Assembly (NCBI GenBank): GCA_944349335.1
Contig: CALVMW010000001.1
Span: 549,671-613,670 of the forward strand
Direction of reading: 5' to 3'
Source: an uncultured Bacilli bacterium
GTDB taxonomy: Bacteria > Bacillota_I > Bacilli_A > RFN20 > CAG-288
DNA length: 64,000 nucleotides
Position 1 is the first letter of the stretch, and every line of letters begins with the position of its first letter. Below are positions 15,970-24,927 of this stretch, one piece after another. The notes beneath the pieces are model-generated. The model was not told the DNA's origin, made no database searches, and was given only the letters and a program-made list of their open reading frames with translations. The position numbers and the translations under genes were made by a program.

Positions 15970-17877
15970 TCAAAGATAAATCCTCTGCTCATTCTCTTTG
16001 TTAAAGATAAAGAGCTTATTAGGTTTAACTTCAACATGAACTTTACCATGAGAGATAACATTATCACTGGAGATGATAGCTTTAAAAGTGGGTTTAGTGC
16101 AATTAGCATTCTTAGCGATAATAAATAAATCACGTCCCAAAACTTGAATAGAATCAATTTCAGCTTCAAAGTGAGGATTTGTTGTCTCTTCATTAGTAAT
16201 ATTCATACCTTCAGGACGGATAGCAACATAAAGATCTTGATCAGGGATATCTTTATCTGTTTCATAAATAAAGTCATCACCGATATAAACTTTATGATCA
16301 GCAATACGTCCATTGAAAACATTGATAGGCGGAGTACCTAAGAATTGAGCGACGAAGAGATTAGCCGGTGAATTATAAACATTTTGAGGAGTATCGATCT
16401 GTTGTTCTTCACCTAACTTCATAACAACAATCTTATCAGAGATAGACATAGCTTCTTCTTGATCGTGAGTAACGAAAACAGTTGTAATGCCTGTATCTCT
16501 TTGGATTCTCTTAATTTCTTCACGAGTTTGAAGTCTTAAACGAGCATCTAAGTTAGAGAGAGGTTCATCTAAAAGTAAAACTTTAGGTTTCTTAACTAAT
16601 GCTCTAGCGATAGCGACTCTCTGTTGTTGACCACCTGAGAGTTGATTAGGTTTTCTTTGAAGATAATCTTCAACTTGAACTAACTTAGCTGTTTCGTAAA
16701 CGATATCTTTTCTCTCATCTTTAGTTAATTTACGATGAGAAACAGCAGTCTTAATATCTGTTACAACATCAGCTAATTGAAGTTCATCAGTTAAGAATTT
16801 GATAGTTTCATCAATATCAGCTTTCCTACTCTTCTTTAAAATAAGGAAGACTTTTAGAATATCCTTCTCATAATAAAGTTTAAGATCAGAATACTTAATC
16901 TTTTTACCTTTCAAAAGTTTTTTAACAGATAATTCAAATTTCTTATCGTAAACATCAGTAATAGCTAAAGTATAAGAAGCAAATTCAACACTAGCTAAAA
17001 TATCCTTTAATAAATTGTCTTTTTCAGGTGCAGCTACTTTTCCAACACGAGCGATCAATTCATAACCTGTCTTAGTTCTTAAGATAGTTGCCGCTTCAAC
17101 ATGACCATATTTTTCGCTAGCAGCGCGAACTTTTTTGATATTATCATCAATGCTATCTGTTGTGAAAGAAGCAGGTAATTTACCAATAAAGTTGACATCT
17201 ATCTTCTCTAAAGGATCAACTTTAGTAACATTACCTCTCAACTTACAATCATAATAAGCTTCACTTGTTTGAACTTTATCAAAGGTGATATCAAACTTAA
17301 TAATCTTATCGAGATTGGTTTTGAATAATTCAGCAATATCATCAGAGATATTCAATAAATCAACTTCACCTTTAAGAGTGTCGCCTTCTCTTGTTAAAGA
17401 AATATTTCTATTTCTTGAACGAAGACCTAATTTCTTAATAAGAGAATCGATACTATATTCAATACCATCTAAATCATCCTCTTTTTCAAGATGAGCTGTA
17501 AGTTTAAAATGGTAGTCAAAGAAAGTGACAAGAGGGACTTCTACTTTAAGATTAGTAAGAGGGAATTCAATATTTTTGTAGATAGTCATATGAGGATAAA
17601 GAGCATAGTTTTGGAAGACTAAACCGATACCTCTCTTTTCAGGAGAAAGATTAGTAACCTCCTGATCTCCGAACCAAACTTCACCTGAAGTAGGTTTTAA
17701 AAGTCCAGAGATCATATAAAGCGTTGTCGATTTACCGCATCCTGAAGGACCTAATAAACCGACTAATTTGCCATCTGGAACTTCAAAGTCCATATTGTTG
17801 ACAGCAATTGTGTCGCGGATGTTCTTCTTAGGGTTTCCCGGGAAGATTTTAGTCAGATTCTTCAACTTGATTTCCAT
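15970..17877 (-). CDS. ABC transporter ATPase, UgpC/MsmK type, with a ~260-residue insertion
   Basis: 635 residues; ordinary UgpC/MsmK proteins have about 370. All nucleotide-binding motifs are present: Walker A GPSGCGKS (43-50), Q-loop Gln89, signature LSGGQ (413-417), Walker B VLLLDE (433-438) and H-loop His471. A C-terminal OB/TOBE regulatory region follows. Between the Q-loop (residue 89) and the signature, where the helical subdomain lies, there is an extra segment at about 111-375. It contains beta-rich pieces such as KFDITFDKVQTSEAYYDCKL and LKVFLILKKSRKADIDETI. The mycoplasma homologue MG187 is also enlarged (recalled from memory). The protein should power import through the two permeases. 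The insert would sit where the ATPase touches the permease, so it may be a regulatory or coupling element. Confidence 0.88.
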   Translation of the reverse strand: MEIKLKNLTKIFPGNPKKNIRDTIAVNNMDFEVPDGKLVGLLGPSGCGKSTTLYMISGLLKPTSGEVWFGDQEVTNLSPEKRGIGLVFQNYALYPHMTIYKNIEFPLTNLKVEVPLVTFFDYHFKLTAHLEKEDDLDGIEYSIDSLIKKLGLRSRNRNISLTREGDTLKGEVDLLNISDDIAELFKTNLDKIIKFDITFDKVQTSEAYYDCKLRGNVTKVDPLEKIDVNFIGKLPASFTTDSIDDNIKKVRAASEKYGHVEAATILRTKTGYELIARVGKVAAPEKDNLLKDILASVEFASYTLAITDVYDKKFELSVKKLLKGKKIKYSDLKLYYEKDILKVFLILKKSRKADIDETIKFLTDELQLADVVTDIKTAVSHRKLTKDERKDIVYETAKLVQVEDYLQRKPNQLSGGQQQRVAIARALVKKPKVLLLDEPLSNLDARLRLQTREEIKRIQRDTGITTVFVTHDQEEAMSISDKIVVMKLGEEQQIDTPQNVYNSPANLFVAQFLGTPPINVFNGRIADHKVYIGDDFIYETDKDIPDQDLYVAIRPEGMNITNEETTNPHFEAEIDSIQVLGRDLFIIAKNANCTKPTFKAIISSDNVISHGKVHVEVKPNKLFIFNKENEQRIYL

Positions 17878-17889
17878 AATCTTTCACTC

Positions 17890-19449
17890 CTATTTTGTTC
17901 CGTCGTCTTCGACATCATTATCAAGTTTTAACTTTGCTTTATTTCGTCTTTCAATATAATCTTTGGTAACACCAACGAAATATTTAATAAAGTAGCCGAT
18001 CAAGATGATGAGAAGGATAGAGAAGACTACTATGAAGATATCAAAGGGATTATAGACAATAATCGAGTTATTAAAGATACCACAGCGGAAGATGATGGCA
18101 AGAATATCAAGAAGTAAGAGATCTAAAGTCACCATACCTATTGAACCAGTCTTGAAGAATGAGCGAGCGTCAACTCTTCTAAATTCATCATTCTTATATT
18201 TATTCTTCTTATAGAAATAGACGCCTACTTCAATTCCTACATAAACTAAAGCAAATATAATCGCTGTTAAAATGTAAACAAGATTAAGATCAACATAGGT
18301 TACTGAACTGATACCATCACTACTTTCAAAGCCGATACCACCTAAACGAGTTGTCACAGCTGTACCAACAACATCTTTATCAGTTTCAGTAACAATCATT
18401 CTCATCTGTAAGTCTAAAGAGCAGAGAGAGATACTTTCTATTCCTTCTAATTCTATATCTGGGAAAATCAAAGTATAATTATTATTACCTTCAGTGAAAT
18501 AAGAAGAGGCAGAAATAGGATATTCATTTGTGGCATTAGGCACTCTTTCAATAACTGTGCCATCTTCATAAACGAATCTTACATAAGAGTTACCTAACGT
18601 CGGGAAACGATAAACTAACTGGTATTCACCAGACTCTAACTCTTCACTATAACGCTCATAAGTAGCGCCTCTTTTTGTTAAATAATAGTCTAATAATTGA
18701 TTATCGAGATTAACGGATAAAGAGATATAATTACTAAAAGAAGATATCGAAGTAAACTCAGCATTAATATATTGCGTAAAATCAACTAATTCACCCGAAC
18801 TATTGGCTTCAATATTATCAATATATAATGGATTTTCTGTATCTGGAACAAATACAATACTTTCTCTATCTTCACCGTTAGGACCTGTAGTAATAACTGT
18901 TTCAGCTATCGCAGGGAAAACGTTATAGACAATAAGAGAATCTTCAGCGATAGTTTCACCTTCATCAACAAAGACATCAAAATTCAAATCGAGGTCGACA
19001 ATACCTGTCATACCACCTAAACCATTGTAATTAGTTGTAGCACTTGTATTTTCAAAAGATGTTGAACGTGTCTCAGAAGATCCATCAGGTAAGATTACAT
19101 CATATTGTATTGAGATAGGTAAATATAAATCCCCTTCTCCATAATATCCTAAAAGATAACCTGTAAAATCAAGATCAGACCTTAAAGTAGAAAAACGAAT
19201 AGTATAAGAATAACAGATACCTGTATAAGCAGCATTTGTCAAAGTAGAAGTAAAAACAGGATCAATTTCTGTTATAGATACAGCATCATCTTGCAGAGAT
19301 TTAGTATCCGCTTCTAAGATATCATTTTTTTGCGCAACTTTTTCAGCTTCGAAACGAATACCTTCTTGCGCAATATCAGAGACTGGAGTGAAGAGAACAG
19401 CAAATAAAGAAAAGCAAAGACCAAATGGCAACCATTTCTTGTGTTTCAT
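17890..19449 (-). CDS. Unrecognised membrane protein with large extracellular domain, first gene of the transporter operon
   Basis: 519 residues. A signal sequence (KKWLPFGLCFSLFAVLF) is followed by about 370 mostly beta-like extracellular residues, rich in Asp, Ser and Thr. Three membrane spans follow near 390-412, 437-460 and 468-490, with a Lys/Arg-rich cytosolic end. No family is recognised. It is separated from the ATPase gene by 12 bases and has its own GAGG site, so it is almost certainly co-expressed with the transporter. A role as an accessory subunit or sensor is possible but not shown by the sequence. Confidence 0.6.
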   Translation of the reverse strand: MKHKKWLPFGLCFSLFAVLFTPVSDIAQEGIRFEAEKVAQKNDILEADTKSLQDDAVSITEIDPVFTSTLTNAAYTGICYSYTIRFSTLRSDLDFTGYLLGYYGEGDLYLPISIQYDVILPDGSSETRSTSFENTSATTNYNGLGGMTGIVDLDLNFDVFVDEGETIAEDSLIVYNVFPAIAETVITTGPNGEDRESIVFVPDTENPLYIDNIEANSSGELVDFTQYINAEFTSISSFSNYISLSVNLDNQLLDYYLTKRGATYERYSEELESGEYQLVYRFPTLGNSYVRFVYEDGTVIERVPNATNEYPISASSYFTEGNNNYTLIFPDIELEGIESISLCSLDLQMRMIVTETDKDVVGTAVTTRLGGIGFESSDGISSVTYVDLNLVYILTAIIFALVYVGIEVGVYFYKKNKYKNDEFRRVDARSFFKTGSIGMVTLDLLLLDILAIIFRCGIFNNSIIVYNPFDIFIVVFSILLIILIGYFIKYFVGVTKDYIERRNKAKLKLDNDVEDDGTK

Positions 19450-19510
19450 CAGTTAATCCTCGATTGATAAATTCAACATAGTAAGATAGATTGTCGCTTT
19501 ATCATCTTAT

Positions 19511-19516
19511 ATTATA
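19511..19516 (-). promoter_or_regulatory. Candidate -10 of the leftward transporter operon
   Basis: A perfect TATAAT lies on the minus strand about 60 bases upstream of the first gene. No good -35 hexamer is seen at 16-18 bases, so the call rests on position and the -10 only. Confidence 0.4.
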
Positions 19517-19702
19517 CAAAATTTCAAAAACTTATAATAAGTATTTTTATTATTAAGCGCATTTCTTCATATATTTACACCTTTTTAACAACATTTTAAA
19601 TAGTTTTAAGCAATAAAATTATAATAAGTCTCACAATTACTATGATTTTTGAATATATAAAAATAAAAGAATAATTTATAATAAAAGCAGAGGTTTATCT
19701 TT

Positions 19703-22700
19703 ATGACTAATGAAAAGATCGGTTTACGTAAGTGGCTAACTTTGATTATCATCGGCTTAGCGGGTCAATTTGCTTGGGCTATTGAGAATATGTACTTAAA
19801 TAGCTACATCAGCTATCTCAATGCTACGGCCCCGATGGGACAAGAATTTAATTATTCTTTAATGATTGCCATAACAACAGCAGCTAGTGCCATAATAGCT
19901 ACATTGACAACAATATTCATGGGAGCTTTATCTGATAAAGTAAATAAACGAAAAATATTTATCACTGCTGGTTATATCATCTGGGGCATATCAACGGCTT
20001 CATTTGGTCTAGTTAATGTCAATAGCGCCCAAACTTTAATACCTATATCAATGACAGCGATGAATGCGGCCATTATGGTTATAGTTATAGATTGTCTTAT
20101 GACTTTCTTTGGTTCAACCTCTAATGATGCCGCTTTTAATAGTTACGTAACTAAAAATATCGATAATAAAAATCGTGGTAAAGTGGAATCTGTTCTCTCT
20201 ATTCTTCCTCTCATCGCTATGCTGATCATCTTTGTCGGTTTAAATTTCTTAACAACTGAAAGCATGGGCTATCGCTGGGATTTATTCTTCTATATTGTTG
20301 GTGGTTTAGTTTCTTTAGTCGGTATTATTTCTATCTTCTTGATGCCTAAAGAGAAAAAAGAAGAAAAAAGCAAAGATACTTATCTATCTTTATTAAAAGA
20401 TGGCTTTTCAATTAAAACAATTAAAAATAATAAAAAATTATATCTAATTCTTTTAATCTACTTTATCTATGGAGTAGCGATCCAAATCTTCTTCCCATAT
20501 TTGATGGTCTATATTGAAAAAACTTGTGAGATAGATAATTCCGGTTCTTCTTTTTTAACTCCTTTTGCAATTGTTATGGCTGTCGCTTTACTTTTAGGTT
20601 CATTATTATCTGTAATAGTTGGTTTCTTATCCGATAAGGTTAATAAAAAGATAATGATAATTCCGATAGTTCTTGTTGAGATAATCGGTTTAATCATGAT
20701 GTTCTTTATCCCCGATATAGAAGGTGAAACTAATAGAATTATCTACGCTGCTATCTCTGGAACTATTATGATTCTCGGCTATGTTGGTATACCGACTATT
20801 TTAAACTCACTAGTTCGTTCCTATATTCCCAAAGGAAAAGAGGGGTCATTCATGGGCGTAAGAATGCTCTTTGTCGTCCTTCTTCCGATGTGTATTGGAC
20901 CTTTTATTGGTGACGCTTTAAATCAAAACTATAATCAATATTACATAAATGAATGGGGTGTTGAATCCACTTTACCTAATCCCTTAGGCTATATTATCGC
21001 TAGTATCGTCCTTCTATTAATAATTATTCCTTTTATCTTCTTAATTAAGAAAAATAAAAATTATAAAGATGGCTATCTATTAAAAGACCTCCATGATTTT
21101 AAAGATAATGAATTACACTTTTCATTAAATGAACATCCTCGCCCTTCTTTTAGAAGAGAAAATTATTTAGTTCTTAATGGTGAATGGAATTATACAATCA
21201 GCGAAGATAAGTCATTCCCAGACTCCTATGAAGGAAAAATAATTGTTCCTTTTGCAGTAGAATCACCAATGTCAAAAGTAAATAGATTACTAAAACCTAA
21301 CGAATATCTCTTCTATCAAAAAGAAGTTACTCTTCCAGAAAATCTCCAAAATAAAAATCATCTTTTCTTAGTTTTTGAAGGAGTTGATCAAATAGCTGAT
21401 GTTATGATTGATGACCACCTTGTCACTTCACATACTGGAGGATATACTCGCTTTAAATGCGATATAGCTGAAATTATTAAAGATAAGAAAACTTTCACAA
21501 TTAAAGTAAGAGTTCAAGATTTAACAGACTCTTCTCATTATATGCGCGGAAAACAAGTTTTAAAACCTAATATGTGCTTCTATACTCGTTCTTCTGGCAT
21601 CTATAAACCTGTTTATTTAGAAGGTGTCGATGATGATTATATTCAAGATTTTAAAATGACAAGCGATTATGATAATGAAGGTTTAAAAATAATCGTCATA
21701 ACAAAAAACGATGATTACTTCTTATTTAATATCGCAGATAAAACTTATAAATTAAAAACTAACGTGATCAATTCTGTCCGTTTACCTTCTTTCCGTCCGT
21801 GGTCAAATTTAGATCCGTATCTTTATAATATAACTTTAATCTATAAAACAGACATCGTACACACTTACTTTGGTATAAGAAAAATAGAAACTAAAGATGG
21901 ACATATTTATCTTAATAACAAAAAAATAATACTAAATGGTTTATTAGATCAAGGTTATTACTACCCTGGAAATTTAACCCCTACTTCCTATCAACAATAC
22001 GAAAAAGATATATTAAAAGTCCGCTCATTAGGTTATAACTGTTTAAGAAAACATGTAAAAGTCGAATGTGAATACTTCTATTATCTTTGTGATATCTATG
22101 GCCTTCTAGTTATTCAAGATCTTCCTAACGGTGGAAGAAAGATACCTTTTATCAACGTAGCTTATCCTCGCTTATCACTCTGTTTAAATAATGAGAAATT
22201 TTTAAGCTATAAAAAATATGGAAGAGAAAATAAAACTGAACGCGAACAATTCATTAAGGAAAGCGATGAAATCATATCGAGTATGGAAGCTTTCCCTTCT
22301 ATTATTATGATAACTATCTTTAATGAGGCCTGGGGAGAATTTGATCCTGCCTTACTTTACGAAAGATACCATAATAAATATCCTACTTTCTTATATGATA
22401 CAGCTAGCGGTTGGTTAGATTCAAAAAAGAGCGATGTTTATTCTTTGCACTCTTATACTCTTCCTAAAAGAAAGAGAAAGAGCAAAGATAATAGGCCTTA
22501 TATTCTTTCAGAAACTGGTGGTATCGGTCTAAAGATTGAAGAATCTTTCCTCTATCCTAAGCTTTTTGGCCATCAAGTCTGCTATAGTCAAGAAAAACTC
22601 AACAAAAAGTATGCTTCTTTATACAAAGCCTTAATTAAACAAATAAAAGAAGGTACTTTAAATGGTATCATCTATACTCAATTAGCCGATGTAGAAACTG

Positions 22701-22792
22701 AAGCAAATGGCATCTATACTTTCGATAGACAAGTTTTAAAATTAAATTCTCAACTGATAAAAGATATTAATAAAGAGATAAATAACCTTTAA
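19703..22792 (+). CDS. Natural fusion: MFS/GPH-like sugar transporter joined to a GH2 glycoside hydrolase
   Basis: 1029 residues in one uninterrupted frame, preceded by an AGAGG site. Residues 1-~448 form a 12-span sugar:cation symporter-like carrier (GLRKWLTLIIIGLAGQ, GALSDKVNKRK after span 2, a second GFLSDKVNKK in the second half). A charged linker (about 449-485) leads to a family-2 glycosidase with the jelly-roll sugar-binding domain (NGEWNYTI, YQKEVTLPE), an Ig-like domain and a TIM barrel. Catalytic acid/base is Glu875 in IFNEAWGEF and nucleophile Glu937 in LSETGG. Carrier C termini of this type face the cytosol, so the hydrolase should act on imported glycoside at the channel exit. 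The substrate (beta-galactoside, glucuronide or similar) is unknown. It is divergent from the leftward operon and abuts the convergent RDD gene. Confidence 0.87.
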   Translation: MTNEKIGLRKWLTLIIIGLAGQFAWAIENMYLNSYISYLNATAPMGQEFNYSLMIAITTAASAIIATLTTIFMGALSDKVNKRKIFITAGYIIWGISTASFGLVNVNSAQTLIPISMTAMNAAIMVIVIDCLMTFFGSTSNDAAFNSYVTKNIDNKNRGKVESVLSILPLIAMLIIFVGLNFLTTESMGYRWDLFFYIVGGLVSLVGIISIFLMPKEKKEEKSKDTYLSLLKDGFSIKTIKNNKKLYLILLIYFIYGVAIQIFFPYLMVYIEKTCEIDNSGSSFLTPFAIVMAVALLLGSLLSVIVGFLSDKVNKKIMIIPIVLVEIIGLIMMFFIPDIEGETNRIIYAAISGTIMILGYVGIPTILNSLVRSYIPKGKEGSFMGVRMLFVVLLPMCIGPFIGDALNQNYNQYYINEWGVESTLPNPLGYIIASIVLLLIIIPFIFLIKKNKNYKDGYLLKDLHDFKDNELHFSLNEHPRPSFRRENYLVLNGEWNYTISEDKSFPDSYEGKIIVPFAVESPMSKVNRLLKPNEYLFYQKEVTLPENLQNKNHLFLVFEGVDQIADVMIDDHLVTSHTGGYTRFKCDIAEIIKDKKTFTIKVRVQDLTDSSHYMRGKQVLKPNMCFYTRSSGIYKPVYLEGVDDDYIQDFKMTSDYDNEGLKIIVITKNDDYFLFNIADKTYKLKTNVINSVRLPSFRPWSNLDPYLYNITLIYKTDIVHTYFGIRKIETKDGHIYLNNKKIILNGLLDQGYYYPGNLTPTSYQQYEKDILKVRSLGYNCLRKHVKVECEYFYYLCDIYGLLVIQDLPNGGRKIPFINVAYPRLSLCLNNEKFLSYKKYGRENKTEREQFIKESDEIISSMEAFPSIIMITIFNEAWGEFDPALLYERYHNKYPTFLYDTASGWLDSKKSDVYSLHSYTLPKRKRKSKDNRPYILSETGGIGLKIEESFLYPKLFGHQVCYSQEKLNKKYASLYKALIKQIKEGTLNGIIYTQLADVETEANGIYTFDRQVLKLNSQLIKDINKEINNL

Positions 22793-23821
22793 TCATTCAC
22801 CTGTTATATTTCTAAATTGAACTGGTTTCTTTTCAGGATTGATAAATTCTAATTCGACTTCTTCACGGCTGAGATAGATTTTTTCATAAGTTACATCAAC
22901 TTCATATAATTGCAAAATATATTCAGAAAAATCTTGCTTAGTTTTTGTAATAATCATCATCGAAATAGAAATCAATAAAGGAATAGCTAAAGTGACAAAG
23001 GATAAAACTATCTCTAAAAATATTCTTGAAAGAGCAAAAAGAGTAAATCTTTTTAACGAAACATTTAACAATCTTGAATCAACTAAACCGATGTGATAAA
23101 TAAGCATACCGATAGTTTTTCTACCTCTTTTAAAAATTAAAGGAGGAACAAAATATGTTAAAAAAGCTGCGATAATTACTGCGATAGGAAGCTCAACAAA
23201 AACAATCATATCTGACATGTATTTAGTATCTTCTAAATATTGTGGGAAAAGGGATGTTAAATAATTTTTCAAATGATTATCAATGTAAGGGATATAACAA
23301 AGATCAGAATATTGCTTATAAGTATCTCCATCTAAGTTTATACTCGGATTTATAATTATCTCATCATTCTCAGTTATAAACATCTTTATCCCCTGATAAT
23401 CTAAAGATAATCGATAAGAATTATAATCTTCTAAAACTGTCTTATAATCTTCCTCACCATTTCTTTCTAAAACAAAAGGTAAAAAATCATATTCAATAAC
23501 AGCGATATAACTCTCCATCTTCTGCCTATCTGATAAAGTATCATCATTACTTATATCATTAATAACATCATAATTAGTTCCATCTACATCAATATATAAC
23601 CCACTAGAAAGCATAATATCATCGATCCTCGCTTGTACTTCTTGATGATATGAAGTTGACTGAACTATTGCTCTTGCACCAAAAAATAAAGCTATTCCAA
23701 TAATAACTAAAACTAAAAGATCGATAAGTTTAGCAAAAATACGGCGATATAACTTAGCCTTAGTATAGGTGATATTGTGATTTTTCTTATCGCTTGTTGC
23801 ATCAAATACGATAGTTTTCAT
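22793..23821 (-). CDS. RDD-family membrane protein 1 (SIR2 operon)
   Basis: 342 residues from the ATG at 23821, which overlaps the preceding stop (TGATG) and has AAAGGAT upstream. The Arg and Asp positions that name the family lie in YRRIFAKLIDLLVLV around the first span. About 155 extracytoplasmic residues follow, then a second span, FKRGRKTIGMLIYHIGLVD (the family's G-x-T-x-G segment) and two more spans. RDD proteins are small integral membrane proteins, some linked to Na+/H+ transport, most without function. The extended loop after span 1 is longer than usual. The stop abuts that of the convergent fusion gene. Confidence 0.75.
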   Translation of the reverse strand: MKTIVFDATSDKKNHNITYTKAKLYRRIFAKLIDLLVLVIIGIALFFGARAIVQSTSYHQEVQARIDDIMLSSGLYIDVDGTNYDVINDISNDDTLSDRQKMESYIAVIEYDFLPFVLERNGEEDYKTVLEDYNSYRLSLDYQGIKMFITENDEIIINPSINLDGDTYKQYSDLCYIPYIDNHLKNYLTSLFPQYLEDTKYMSDMIVFVELPIAVIIAAFLTYFVPPLIFKRGRKTIGMLIYHIGLVDSRLLNVSLKRFTLFALSRIFLEIVLSFVTLAIPLLISISMMIITKTKQDFSEYILQLYEVDVTYEKIYLSREEVELEFINPEKKPVQFRNITGE

Positions 23822-24927
23822 CAATTAGGATATCCTTTCGCAGCATATATCATCTCTAACATCTCACTAGTTATTAATATCGTCCTTGTTAAATAATCAG
23901 ATAAAGATCGATTCATCTTGGAGAAGATAATCACAAACATAGATATTACAACTAATGCAAGCGATACTAAAGTAACATAGACAAGTTGATTTAAGGAGAA
24001 AAGAGTTGAAAAACCAAGATAAAGAAGAGGAGTAAACATAATAAGCGGTAAAGAAAAGATAGTTAAATAAACAAAATTGATACATCTTTCAAGCCTTGAA
24101 ATAGTTTTAAAAACACCGACTCCAACTCTTTCAATTTTCATTGTCATCATACCGATTGTCTTACCTCTTTTTGAAACTAAAGGAATAACTAAAAAAGAGA
24201 TGAGGCTACCTAGAAAATAAGCAACATAAGTTGCATACATTATTATATTCATCAAAATCGTTGTATTAGTATCAATAATAATTTGATTTTCGCGATATGA
24301 AAAGAATTCATCCCCTTCTTTTATACTATCATTAGTCAACAATTCATTTAACATCGTCGAATAAATATTCGTAAAAAAAGAATTAGTAAAATAAGAATAA
24401 TCATTATTAGCTTGTTCAGAAAGAGTATCTTTTGAATCTAATAGAGGCATAAATTCATTTTTATACTCTTCTTTTAATTCAGGTCTTGGAGAATCATAAT
24501 TAAAAAAAGAACGGCTATCACAAGATTTATAAACTTCTTTTAATTTCTCTTCTCCCTCATTCATCTCAGTGATATAAAAATTAAAAATATAATCATTAGA
24601 ACGATCCTCTTGTAAAAAAGAGATTAAATATAAATCAGCAGAATCTTTTAAATTATCATCAAAGTTATATTTATCATCACCTTCATAATCGAGAAGATTA
24701 TTATCATATAAAAGATCTAACATACTAAAACGCGCTCTTTCATTCTCCTGAGATAATTCACCATAAGGAGTTACTACTTGAGCAAGAGGATAAACAGCAA
24801 CAGAAAAGATAGCAAGAGAAATGATAAAATTGATAAAAAGATCAGCTAAATAGACTAGCATCCTCTTTCCTTTAAAAAGGGGATAAACATCAAGATAATG
24901 TGGATTAAGAACTGGTTTTTCACTCAT
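23821..24927 (-). CDS. RDD-family membrane protein 2 (SIR2 operon)
   Basis: 368 residues. Its start codon overlaps the stop of the SIR2-like gene by 4 bases (ATGA). The architecture parallels its neighbour: FKGKRMLVYLADLFINFII at the first span, a loop of about 170 acidic, Asn-rich residues, then a span, VSKRGKTIGMMTMKIERVG and two to three further spans. The two RDD genes are probably an old tandem duplication and could form a heteromeric membrane complex. No catalytic function is evident. Confidence 0.75.
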   Translation of the reverse strand: MSEKPVLNPHYLDVYPLFKGKRMLVYLADLFINFIISLAIFSVAVYPLAQVVTPYGELSQENERARFSMLDLLYDNNLLDYEGDDKYNFDDNLKDSADLYLISFLQEDRSNDYIFNFYITEMNEGEEKLKEVYKSCDSRSFFNYDSPRPELKEEYKNEFMPLLDSKDTLSEQANNDYSYFTNSFFTNIYSTMLNELLTNDSIKEGDEFFSYRENQIIIDTNTTILMNIIMYATYVAYFLGSLISFLVIPLVSKRGKTIGMMTMKIERVGVGVFKTISRLERCINFVYLTIFSLPLIMFTPLLYLGFSTLFSLNQLVYVTLVSLALVVISMFVIIFSKMNRSLSDYLTRTILITSEMLEMIYAAKGYPN

